From assembly GCA_018524725.1 (NCBI GenBank), contig JAEUWP010000276.1, positions 1 through 26,756 of the forward strand: a DNA stretch of 26,756 nucleotides. The letters run 5' to 3'. The position numbers and the translations under genes are program-made. Positions 17,470 through 26,175 of this stretch are shown one piece after another; position 1 is the first letter of the stretch, and the number at the start of each line of letters is the position of its first letter. The notes under the pieces were generated by a model. The model saw nothing but the letters and a program-made list of their open reading frames with translations, made no database searches and was not told where the DNA came from. This DNA is from Podaxis mareebaensis. Lineage: Eukaryota > Basidiomycota > Agaricomycetes > Agaricales > Agaricaceae.

Positions 17470-18345
17470 ATTATCCATATGTCCTGATTGATAGACAAGA
17501 GGCATATACTATAGGTCCAAATCTGGATGGAGCTGTCTGTTAGAAGAGTTTGAGGTGAACAAACCAGGGGATGAGGTGGAAGAGGGGACTGTGAAGTTCC
17601 AAATGAGTGGAGAGTCAAAGGAGTCTGACTTGATTATAGGGCTGCAGCATAGTGACTGTGATGATGACAATGATGAGGGGGTGTCTGCAGTGATGTAGGG
17701 AGGTGGGTAAGGAGGTAGTGGGGGTGGAGCTGTAGCAGGTTCTTTGGGAGGTGACTCATCAATGCTGGGGACATTGGAGTCAACACTGTAGAGCAGAGGA
17801 AGCTGGGTGCACTGTAGAGGAATAGATGGCAGATCCTCAGAGTTAGGATTGACATGATAGACTTCTACCTCTCAGAAGTAGAGGCTGTGTGCAACTTCAT
17901 ACTTGATAATGTGGGGGATGACTTCTGGTAGGTACATTATGTAGGGATGAAGGAATACAATTGGTTCTCCAGTATAAGGGATCATCTTTTAACCATGGGC
18001 CCATGATGAGTCAAAGTTGTTGGTGATTGTCTGGACATATAGACCTTCAGGATTGAAGATGTGAGTGAAGGGAGCATTCTCCCAAGTGATGTGTAAGATC
18101 TCCATCATCATGCAGTCAGTGGAATAGAACAGAGGTCTAGGTGTTGGCCAGTCTTCTGAAAAGAGAGATGTGTAACCAGGCAAGTGTCAATTGGCAAAAG
18201 CCTGGTTGCAGTAATGAGTCAAGTCAGAGTCTGTAGTGTTGGCAGTAGTGCCTCAAGAGGCATTAGGGAGGCTAAGCTTGTAGATGAGTGTGTAATAGAT
18301 AATATTAGTGTGGGATAGTTGGAGTGAGTTCATAACAACCCTCCA
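17470..18345 (-). pseudogene. Unknown gene B, right copy, inverted
   Basis: Minus-strand homologue of 15793-16627. The clearest piece is 18183-17989, with LFSEDWPTPRPLFYSTDCMM and MEILHITWENAPFTHIF, closely matching the left copy. The C-terminal Pro/Ser-rich region appears frame-shifted in 17855-17634 and 17618-17433. Homology to the left copy begins at about 18345 (TTATGAACT). Neither copy is intact; the two decayed independently after duplication. Confidence 0.5.
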
Positions 18346-18599
18346 GTATCAGTGCCACTAGCTTTAGTGTCTGACCCCCTTGCAAGTCCTTCTCTCCTAC
18401 CTTGCTTGTACAAGTACTCCAAGTCCTTGGAGACTTTGAAGGAACTTTAAAGGAGTATGGTAAACCTTGATCAATATAAATATACTACAGCTATATACTA
18501 AAGTATTACTACATTTTAAATGATATGTTACTCTTCTACTACTGTCAGGTAAAACTGGTTAACTCAGTCATCTTTGTGCTGGTCAGAGAATAAGATTGG
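18346..18599. other. Intergenic, no gene seen
   Basis: AT-rich, CpG-poor sequence between gene B (right) and the DDE transposase relic. It includes CCAAGTCCTTGGAGAC-like palindromic bits near 18419-18440. I see no supported feature. Confidence 0.4.
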
Positions 18600-19593
18600 T
18601 TCAAATGTGAGCTGAATACCCTCCCTACCATGCCATATAGGCATGTAACTGACTGGATCTGATTATGACCAATAATTCTGGCATGAAGATTATGTAAATG
18701 AGAGACTACCTTGAGAATATATCCTCAGACATCCTGGTAATTAATTGGAAGAGAAACATGAAGCTGACTGGAAGAACCCTGCAAGGAGCACATTCCCCAT
18801 TCAGCTGTTAGTCAAATTCCATCATAGCATTCCTTTACCCCACATCACTGGGAAGACAAGCACCATCCTTCATTGGTACCCATATATGACTAGCAATCTG
18901 ATCAGTTCCATGAGGAAATGCTATATCAGTGACAAGATAAAACCCCTCAGGAGTTTTAGTACAAAGCTTTTCATAGATAGGACAAGCAACCCATGAATCA
19001 TACCAGCTGCCTGGTGCATTCAGGTTGTATGCAATGATTGTTCCTTCATAAACAAGATAAGATAAACAGTGGCTATAAAAAGTATTTCCACTTACTATCA
19101 GCACCAAGTGTAAAAATTGAACTGACAAAGTGTTCATATAGCCAGCTCTTAAATGTGGCATTCACAAGATCTTGATCAGTTGATGTTTGAACAAGCAAGT
19201 CCATCCATGCTTCTGAAGGCATCAGTGAGAGGATGTCATATGGTTATGAGGGCATTCAAAGCTTGCAACTCCTCACCAATTGGATGACATACACAAGCTT
19301 CTGGTATTTGTTGCAGGGTAGAGAGAAGAATCTTGAGGGAAAATGAGAGATATCATGAGACTGTGGTAGGGATAATTGTGAAGATCTTGTAAAGGCCTAC
19401 ATCATGCATCATAGAACCCAGGAAGTCCAAAGACCAGGCTAAGGACCCCAGCAGCATCCAGTGACTGCCTATTTATGTGAGGCTCAGCTCCTGGTGCAAC
19501 ATTAGAGTAGGAAATGGGGGTGTTGTTCCACAATGAATGGAATCCTGAGTCCAGGATTAAATGAAAGGCTGTAGTGTCAAAGCCCATAGTCAT
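18600..19593 (-). pseudogene. PIF/Harbinger-type DDE transposase, decayed
   Basis: Read on the minus strand, pieces in several frames line up as one DDE_Tnp_4-like protein. N-terminal helical part at 19593-19402 (MGFDTTAFHLILDSGF, SLDAAGVLSLVF); middle at about 19400-19200 (QIPEACVCHPIGEELQALNA). The catalytic residues are SMDG near 19200 (first Asp), APGSWYDSWVACPIYEK (second Asp) with GFYLVTDIAFP in 19161-18835, and AEWGM near 18800 (Glu). The end is GHNQIQSV near 18650. A 52-nt intron at 19095-19044 (GTAAGTGG...TATGAAG) is well placed before GTIIAYNLNAPGSW. The family cuts and pastes DNA transposons and usually acts with a Myb-like partner. Many stops and frameshifts make it non-functional. 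Terminal inverted repeats were not found by eye. Confidence 0.7.
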
Positions 19594-20007
19594 CAGTGAA
19601 ACAGCTTAAAACTATCATTACAATTTGGTCTATGTATAGTATTTGAAAGATAGAATAGACATTAATAGTGAAAAAAAAAACAGTTGAAGTAGTATGTAAG
19701 GGCACACAATGTTTTTGGTGGTATAACAGCATGGCTGAAACATTTGAATGCATTTCTTATGCCATTGAATCCTTTTGTTCAGAATGTATTAACCTGCAAT
19801 GATATTTCAGGTAGATATTCATATTCAATATTTTTTCAGCATTCAAAATGTAAAATCTTTCTAGTTTCCAGAATAATGAGTGAAAATGTAAGATTAAAAA
19901 ACATTGGCATAACATACATGGGCATATTAGTGTTAGTAGCACTTAAATAGCTGTATAGACAGCAGATCTTGCAGGCATAGGAGAGATTGTAAGCCACTTG
20001 GGCTACA
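19594..20007. other. AT-rich spacer, no gene seen
   Basis: Contains an A10 run at 19671-19680 and short open stretches (19744-19950, plus strand) without recognisable protein features. No supported gene. Confidence 0.4.
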
Positions 20008-20885
20008 TATCACATCAGCCCTGGTGATCACCAATTAATTTTAGCTGACCTAAATATAATGCATTCTACAGTACCTACAGTATCTACAATAGATGTTTTC
20101 AAGTGAAAAACCCCTTCAGACCCATGAATATGAGCAATGCTTCATCAGTTGTTTGTACATATATAGTGAGAACAGACTAGATGCTCAGCACTCGGAACTG
20201 ATCTCAACCCCATCTTTTGCCTACACTATGAATACCTTCCAACTAGCCACTATGTAAGTACAGACACTCTTTCAATTCCTAGTGCCTACTCACCAATCTC
20301 CAGATACTGTTGTGTTATAAATTGAATCTTTCATTGCCTCCACCACAACTCCCAAGTTGTTAGGAACACCAGTAAGACAACACTTTTTTCTCCAGTGAAC
20401 AAGAGCTGAAAGTTATGCACAAGGTGAACAGGACAGCAGATACAATGTGGACAATGAAGGAGAAGTGCAAGACTCACCTGGGATCCTAGAATGAGCAATG
20501 GCTGAGATTCCTCATGAGGACAGCAATGACCAAGATGCACATATGTTATGAAATGACAGTGTAGATGAGAATGAGGGGGGTGGAAATGAAAGAGAGGATG
20601 GTGGTAATTGGGATGGTGAGGCTGAGGATGACAGATACCTTGTGGATATGGAGGCATAGGGTACATACATTTCCTTGTTCTCTCTCCCAACACACTCAAA
20701 AGCACATCTGATTTTCTTAGTTGAGCACTATGGTCTGAACTCTTTCTTCCATTGTACATGTTCTTTGCTGTTCAAGATTGTCCATGACTCACAAATGCAT
20801 CCATCTCTCCCTCAAATTCCATGTAAAGCCCCTAAGACACTCAGTCACCAAGCACCTGTTGCATAATTTGCAATGCTAGTAGCAC
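20008..20885 (+). repeat. Direct duplication, unit 1 (intron-containing gene fragment)
   Basis: Diverged direct repeat of 21254-22190. Shared landmarks in order: ATTAATTTTAGCTG, TTTTCAAGTGAAA, a likely intron (GTAAGTACAG...TCTCCAG, about 20250-20305), ATTGCCTC.ACAACTCCCAA, GACTCACCTGGGATC, an acidic segment (GNEREDGGNWDGEAEDDRYL in frame), and a second likely intron starting GGTACATAC and ending TTTTCTTAG before TTGAGCACTATGG. Plus-strand coding is inferred from the conserved splice signals and the acidic reading. No intact ORF; gene unknown. The minus ORF 20331-20759 is spurious. Confidence 0.5.
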
Positions 20886-21253
20886 CAGCTCTATGCCACC
20901 CAGGACTAGGTTCCTCTCATAATCTAAAAATCCCCCAACAATGTTAGAATTCCACCCAGCACCCTTGGCTCCTACTGATGTGCTCAATCATCATACAACT
21001 CACCTGAATACACCTACTCACTGCCAAGTGCCAGATAGCACTACCTTTCAAATCAGATAATTTGACACCTCCAGCACTAGGCCCAATCTGTTGAAAACAT
21101 CAATAGTCAATGATTTTCCTGCAATGAGCCATTGCTGAAAGGCAAATGCAAGACAATGAGGACAGCAGACACAAAGTGAAGGATGAATGTGAAGAATACT
21201 CACCTGGGCTCTGAGGGCATGGGCCAACTGAAAATCTGTATTGCTAGGTGATA
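20886..21253. other. Spacer between duplication units, with a partial third unit
   Basis: About 21115-21215 repeats the block ending GGACAGCAGA..CAAAGTGAAGG and ACTCACCTGGG found in both larger units, so a third, truncated copy is present. The rest shows no gene. Confidence 0.45.
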
Positions 21254-22190
21254 TATCAGCCCTAGCAATCATGATTAATTTTAGCTGGTCTAAATATAAC
21301 AAATTCTACACTACCTATGAGCATCTACAAATAGACATTTTCAAGTGAAAGAGGCCTCCAAACTGTGAATATGAGCCATGCCTTAGTATTTATTTGTAGT
21401 ACATGTGTAGTGAGGAAGAGAACAGGAACTCACCAGTAGGGGTTGATCTCGACCTCATCTTTTGCCAACCATGCAATGTCAAAGTGTCACACTATGGACC
21501 ACTTCTGACTAGCAAATCTGTAAGTACAGTCATAGAACTCCTGACAACCACTCACCAATTGCTAGGTATTGCTGTGTTATCAACTGAATCCTTTGTTGCC
21601 TCTGCCTCAACTCCCAAACTACTAGCAACACTGGTAAGACAATGATCATTCTCTAATGAACAGAAGCTGAGAGCCATGCAAAAGATGGTCAGCACACTGG
21701 ATACAATGCAGACAATGAATGAGAAGAAGGCTCACCTGGGATCACAGAAAGTGGATTGGCCAAGGATACTCACTGGGAAGATGATGATGAGCAAGATATG
21801 ATGACTTTGTGCAACAACAGCACAGTTGGGAATGAGGAGCATGGAGGAGAAGTAGAAGAGGGGGCTGATTGCAACAGTGGCCTGGAAGATGATGGGTATC
21901 TTGCAGATACAGAGGCATAAGGTATGTATGCTCCTCCCTGCTCTCACTGTACTTCCCCAACATACTCACAAATGCATTGAATTCTTCTCAGTTGAGTGTC
22001 ATAGTCCCTATTGTAACAATCCTTCATTGCTAGAGATATACATTTAATTCACTATTCACTATTATCCCTGACTCCCTGACCCTGACTTGCAACTACACTG
22101 GTCTCTCTCCAAAATTCCATGTGAAGCTGGCTAAGATACTTCAGCACTGCATGCCAGTTGCATAATCCACAAGGCTAGTAGCAGCTGTCA
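21254..22190 (+). repeat. Direct duplication, unit 2
   Basis: Counterpart of 20008-20885. The intron at about 21520-21566 reads GTAAGTACAG...TTGCTAG; the later one is GTATGTATGC...TTCTCAG before TTGAGTGTCATAG. The acidic exon ends SGLEDDGYLADTEA then TAA. At the second donor, unit 1 has GTACATAC and unit 2 GTATGTAT, as if from an ancestral GTACGTAC that lost its CpG in two ways. Confidence 0.5.
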
Positions 22191-22587
22191 ATGAACTCCT
22201 CCTCTTTGTCCTGAGTTTCACTGCTGCTCATCAAAACTCTGAGTGTAGGGCTCTCTATCAGCTGGTTGACCATGTTAATGAGCCTATACCTGACCAAGCC
22301 ATGGGGATTCAGCCTTCTGTGAACCTGTATAAAGAACATGTCTTATTGTCTATACTATGAGAAGGTTTTGTTCCATTTCAGACTGGAACTGAACTTGACA
22401 TCCCATCACTGCTGATAGAACCATCAGACAGCACAGCATTGCTTTTGTGCTGATGCAGTTGGTCTCATCAGCCTGTAGAATCATGGCAGAATCCCCTTTA
22501 CTTGAAATCTGGCAGATACACTTTGACCAGTGTCTACTCTGCAGCTGCTAAATACCCTAATCCATTCCTGGATTCACCAATGAAGAA
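22191..22587 (+). pseudogene. Downstream part of the duplicated unknown gene, decayed
   Basis: Follows duplication unit 2 and reads in plus-strand pieces such as NELLLFVLSFTAAHQNSECR and YQLVDHVNEPIPDQAMGIQP. Stops break it. No counterpart after unit 1 was seen. Family not recognised. Confidence 0.3.
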
Positions 22588-23046
22588 GTGTGCAGTCAAG
22601 GGAATGTATATACTGTGGAAGAAGTGGGGTGCAATAGATGGATGTGTGGGTCCTTGCAAGCCAAGTTCTTGACAACTGCATTGGGGCTCTTTGCCCTCCA
22701 CTCCCACCACTTGACTCTAGGAGTGCCATATGCAAGTGAGACTTGTGCTGCTGCTGCTGGGCTGATACTACATTGGCAGGTTTGCACTCAGCCTATTTCC
22801 TCCAGCAAAGTCATACTCAGCAGTGCTGTGCAACAAGGCATGCATCCAACATTCCAATGCCAGACCCACTCCTGCTCCTCTCCTGACATTGCACCTTATC
22901 CCTCTCATTTGTACACTCACTCATTTTCCTCTCCCTCTCATAAACAAGATGAGGCTGGGATAGTGTTTTGGTTGGTGTTAAGGCTTTTAGAAGTACTAGC
23001 ATCAGTGGAGTCCTGTTGGCAGTGGAGATGGAGCATGAGTTCCTAG
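22588..23046 (+). CDS. Hypothetical ORF, 152 codons
   Basis: ATG at 22588, TAG at 23044-23046, ending just before the LINE poly(A) tract. Contains GCNRWMCGSLQAKFLTTALG and a Ser/Pro/His-rich second half. No signal peptide or known motif. It may be the surviving 3' exon of the decayed gene upstream; the CpG-poor composition matches its neighbours. It could also be a chance ORF. Confidence 0.25.
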   Translation: MCSQGNVYTVEEVGCNRWMCGSLQAKFLTTALGLFALHSHHLTLGVPYASETCAAAAGLILHWQVCTQPISSSKVILSSAVQQGMHPTFQCQTHSCSSPDIAPYPSHLYTHSFSSPSHKQDEAGIVFWLVLRLLEVLASVESCWQWRWSMSS

Positions 23047-23057
23047 TCAATGTCTTA

Positions 23058-23078
23058 TTTTTTTTTTTTTTTTTTTTT
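23058..23078 (-). other. Poly(A) tail of the LINE
   Basis: 21 uninterrupted T on the plus strand, i.e. A21 at the element's 3' end. AATAAA lies 10 nt upstream on the minus strand. A tail this long and pure indicates a fairly recent insertion. Confidence 0.85.
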
Positions 23079-23087
23079 AAATCAACG

Positions 23088-23093
23088 TTTATT
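23088..23093 (-). promoter_or_regulatory. AATAAA polyadenylation signal of the LINE
   Basis: TTTATT on the plus strand within AACGTTTATTGCAC, a short distance from the A tract. Confidence 0.6.
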
Positions 23094-23342
23094 GCACTAG
23101 ACTAGCTAATACAAATGGGTGCACAGTAGCAGTCCCAATACTGAAACTAGAGAGAAAGAAACAAAAGAGAAAGGGAGAAAAGAGGAAATAGACAAGCTAG
23201 GAGTACGTGAACTACACTAGAGAAGTGAAACAAGAAGAAAGAGAAAACTAACTTAACGAGTCGAAAGGGAGATGGTGAAATAGAGGGAAAGAAAGGAAGC
23301 GGGGGAGCTAGCTAGGATACAGATGATGGAGAGGAAAGCCTT

Positions 23343-24521
23343 TCAGTGAATGTCTGGGACTCCGTTTCTTGCAAGTTGCTCTCTTCTGTTGAGGCGGCAG
23401 GTGGCGAACTCTTCTTGGGTGATGGGTCCTTGGATTTGGTCAGCGAATGAGAACACTGTGGGGTTTTTGTCCAGGAACTGTATGACCCAGTAAAAGCCAT
23501 CTCGGGCTCCTACAGGGTAATGGAAGCAGGGGCAGTTGTCAAGGATATGGTCCCATGTTTCAAGAGGCTCGCCGCATGGACAAGAGGTGATATGGTGCCC
23601 AGGGAAGAAGCACTGTCGAAAGGTGCCAATGGGTGCATGGTTGGTCACACATCATATGAAGCGTGCACATAAGTTGGTGTTCTTGCCGAGGGGTGAATTT
23701 AACCAAGAACCACCTTTGGCATACTTGGGTTGAAGGGGCTGTGCAGTGGGGTTGAGGAGAGGGAGCCAATTGTGACCATGGTAGGTCGGATCATTCATGC
23801 ATTGTTGCCAGAGAGATAGGCATTTTTGGGTATAGTGGTGGTGAATGAATCCGAGGGATGTGCATATGGGTTGACGACATGGGTTGGGAAGGCGAAGTGA
23901 CTTGGCTAGGGTGTGCACCTTATGGTGGATAGACCACTTAGTGGACGAGGGGATGGACCAAAAATGGACATGGTTGAGGGGAGAAGAAGAGAGCCAGGAT
24001 TGGAGAAGAGGAGCAACCGCGATGGAGTCCAGATGCATGCTGTGTGGCTTATAAGAAAAAAGAAGTTTAGCAGATGAGATTGAGTCTGTGAAAACTACAA
24101 TAGAAGAGATGTTGAGAGATTGAGCATGAGAGATAGAGGAAAAGAGACCAAGATGTAAAGCGTACGATTCAGAATCAGAAGTGGTTACCTCACCACAAGG
24201 GTGAACGGAAGAAGAAAGAATGTCAGAGTCAGAAGAGTTAAAGACTAAGAAAGCGGAAGTGGCAGATAGGGAGGAGTTGGAAGGAACAGAACCGTCTGTA
24301 GCTACTGCGAGTGAAATGGGGGAGGAAAAGGAGAGGTCACGAGTGTGTGAGGCATTGGCAATATGAAGTGCTGTGGCACCTTCTTTCAAAGGATCAGGAC
24401 ACTCAATGAATTTAATTTGATCACTAAACAGGTCCAGCAGGCACTGGCCAGGTTTGGTGCAAGGGTGGAGACACTGGAACCAGTCTGTGACCAGTTGGGT
24501 GTCTGAGACGAAGTCAAGCAC
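23343..24521 (-). pseudogene. LINE ORF2, RNase H and C-terminal zinc region
   Basis: Continuation of the RT gene in the shifted frame; the true frame actually starts at about 24784 and is marked by SLQCMQRQAALW and ITGAFRTTPLGGVEAIAG. From the 24521 ATG: RNase H residues Asp 76 (VATDGS), Glu 118 (SDSESYALHL) and Asp 146 (VVFTDS). After a TGA at 23654-23652 the same frame resumes with TNHAPIG and CPCGEPLETWDHILDNC, a C/H zinc-like motif typical of LINE ORF2 C-termini, to the stop at 23345-23343. TGAs at 24626-24624 (AK*CS) and 23654-23652 (FI*CV) sit where Arg is plausible, matching CGA to TGA decay. Confidence 0.8.
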
Positions 24522-24631
24522 TGTCGAGCACTGTTTGGTATGGCGAGTGTCTAAAGGATCGACGTCCCGGGTGAGGAGTTTAAGGGGATGAGAAGAGGGA
24601 AGGGTGTGGAAGTGGAGAGAACATCATTTGG

Positions 24632-26029
24632 CTAGCTTGAATAGATGAAGTTGAATGGGGATAAGGCCAGCAATGGCCTCGACCCCACCAAGGGGGGTTG
24701 TACGAAATGCACCTGTGATCCAGAGAGCAGCTTGGCGTTGCATACATTGTAGGGACTTGATGAGTCCATGATATCGGGCATTGCGTTAAACCACAAACGA
24801 AACCCGTAGATGGCAATGGGAACGACACAAGATTGATACAAGAGTCGTTTGTGGAGAGGGGATAGACTGCAGACTGAATTACCTAACATTCGCATGCAGC
24901 GGACAGTGGAGAGGGCTTTTGTAGAATAGAAGTGAACATGCTCTTTGAAGGAGAGGCTTCTGTCAAACCAGAAGCCGAGATAGCATAGGAAGGGTTTGGG
25001 GCAGATAGTGAAGGTGTCGTCAATGGTGACAGGGGGATTGGGATCATGGGAGGGGTGATTGGAAAAATGGAAGGCCTCAGTTTTGTCTCTTTCAAGTACA
25101 AGTCCAAGGCGGTTGAGATGATCTTCACAGTTTCTGTATACCTGTGAAAGAAGGTGGCAGTTAGTAAGGAAAGAGTCCGATTGAACCACAATAGGCCCAT
25201 CATCAATGAATGAAACTATTTTACAATGAGGGTCATTGGAAAATTTATACATAAATGGGGAAAGAGAGAGAGCAGTGAGGATGGGGGAGAGAGCAGAACC
25301 TTGGCCTACACCAACAGAAGCAGAAAATTTGGGGGACAGGTGATTGTTCCAGGAATAGGTGGTGAAACAGTTCTTTAAATAATCAGAGAAGAATGAAACG
25401 AGGTTGGAATTGAAGCCTTGACGGCGAAGGGTGGAGGTGAGGATAGAATGGTTGGTGGAAGGAAAGAATTGTGCCATGTCAAAGGCAATGACGCTAGTCT
25501 TGAGTTTACGTTTCCAGCCTGTACAGACAAGGTGAGTGACATAGACACCAGCATCTTTGGTAGAGCATTGGATAATGCCCCCAAACTGGAGGGGATGGAC
25601 AAGGTTGTGTTGGGAAGCCTCAAATTGCATCCTAGCAGAGATCATTTTCTCGATTAGCTTACCGAGGGTATTGAGGAGGACGATAGGTCGGAACATCTTT
25701 GGGGTGGAGTAGTGCAGTTTGTTGGGTTTAGGGATGATGACGGAGGTGGAATGTTTGAAGTGTTCTGGCCAGGTGGAGAATTCGATGCATTTGGATGCGA
25801 AGAGGAGGAAGTTTGATCTGAGGATGTCATTTGATATGAGATGTTTGATGTGGGCCCATGACAGATGGTCAGGGCCTGGGGCAGATGCGTTAGTGCAGGG
25901 GTTGAGGGCATCAAAAAGTTCAGCACTAGAGAAAGGGAACCATGGGTGTTCAGGGTGGGCGTCAAAGGACTTGATGGCACTTAGGTCAACTTGTCGATCT
26001 GAGGCAGAGTTGTAAGATGAGTCAAGCAC
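24632..26029 (-). CDS. LINE ORF2, reverse transcriptase domain (5' truncated)
   Basis: 465 codons, first codon GTG, with open frame upstream to about 26100, so the start shown is arbitrary. RT motifs in order: SAPGPDHLSW (49-58), FRPIVLLNTLGKLIEK, FDMAQFF with catalytic Asp 184, GQGSALSP (242-249), FIDDG (catalytic pair 276-277, where Y/F-A-DD is commoner) and RLGLVLERDKTEAF. It copies LINE RNA at the nick during target-primed reverse transcription. Beyond about residue 412 (FRLWFNA, near 24785) the protein is out of frame: the adjoining frame reads ARYHGLIKS and continues the conserved RT tail, so one base has been lost near 24775-24787. The endonuclease domain is absent. Confidence 0.88.
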   Translation of the reverse strand: MLDSSYNSASDRQVDLSAIKSFDAHPEHPWFPFSSAELFDALNPCTNASAPGPDHLSWAHIKHLISNDILRSNFLLFASKCIEFSTWPEHFKHSTSVIIPKPNKLHYSTPKMFRPIVLLNTLGKLIEKMISARMQFEASQHNLVHPLQFGGIIQCSTKDAGVYVTHLVCTGWKRKLKTSVIAFDMAQFFPSTNHSILTSTLRRQGFNSNLVSFFSDYLKNCFTTYSWNNHLSPKFSASVGVGQGSALSPILTALSLSPFMYKFSNDPHCKIVSFIDDGPIVVQSDSFLTNCHLLSQVYRNCEDHLNRLGLVLERDKTEAFHFSNHPSHDPNPPVTIDDTFTICPKPFLCYLGFWFDRSLSFKEHVHFYSTKALSTVRCMRMLGNSVCSLSPLHKRLLYQSCVVPIAIYGFRLWFNAMPDIMDSSSPYNVCNAKLLSGSQVHFVQPPLVGSRPLLALSPFNFIYSS

Positions 26030-26175
26030 ATGCCATAGGTCATCTAGTTTATCACAGCTCTTCCCATTGAAGGTGATTGATTGGCAACCCTTCCTTTCTC
26101 AGTAACTACCACCATCACCTCAGTGGTTCAGTTATTTGTAGCACAAGGAATACAGTTACTCGTTCTAAAAGCATC

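Larger units (their letters stand above)
23058..26103 (-). mobile_element. 5'-truncated LINE (non-LTR retrotransposon)
   Basis: Minus-strand element with 3' poly(A) (T21 at 23058-23078 on the plus strand), polyadenylation signal AATAAA at 23093-23088, a 3' UTR of about 260 nt, and an ORF2-like protein with reverse transcriptase, RNase H and a C-terminal CCHC-type segment. The upstream endonuclease and ORF1 are missing; LINE-like coding fades near 26100. RT plus RNase H suggests the Tad/I group rather than L1, by inference. CpG is retained, so it is younger than sequence to its left. No convincing target duplication is seen at the two edges. Confidence 0.8.

Noticed and set aside
22817..23050. 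Minus-strand ORF 22817-23050
   Set aside because: Shadow of the 22588-23046 frame, without independent support.
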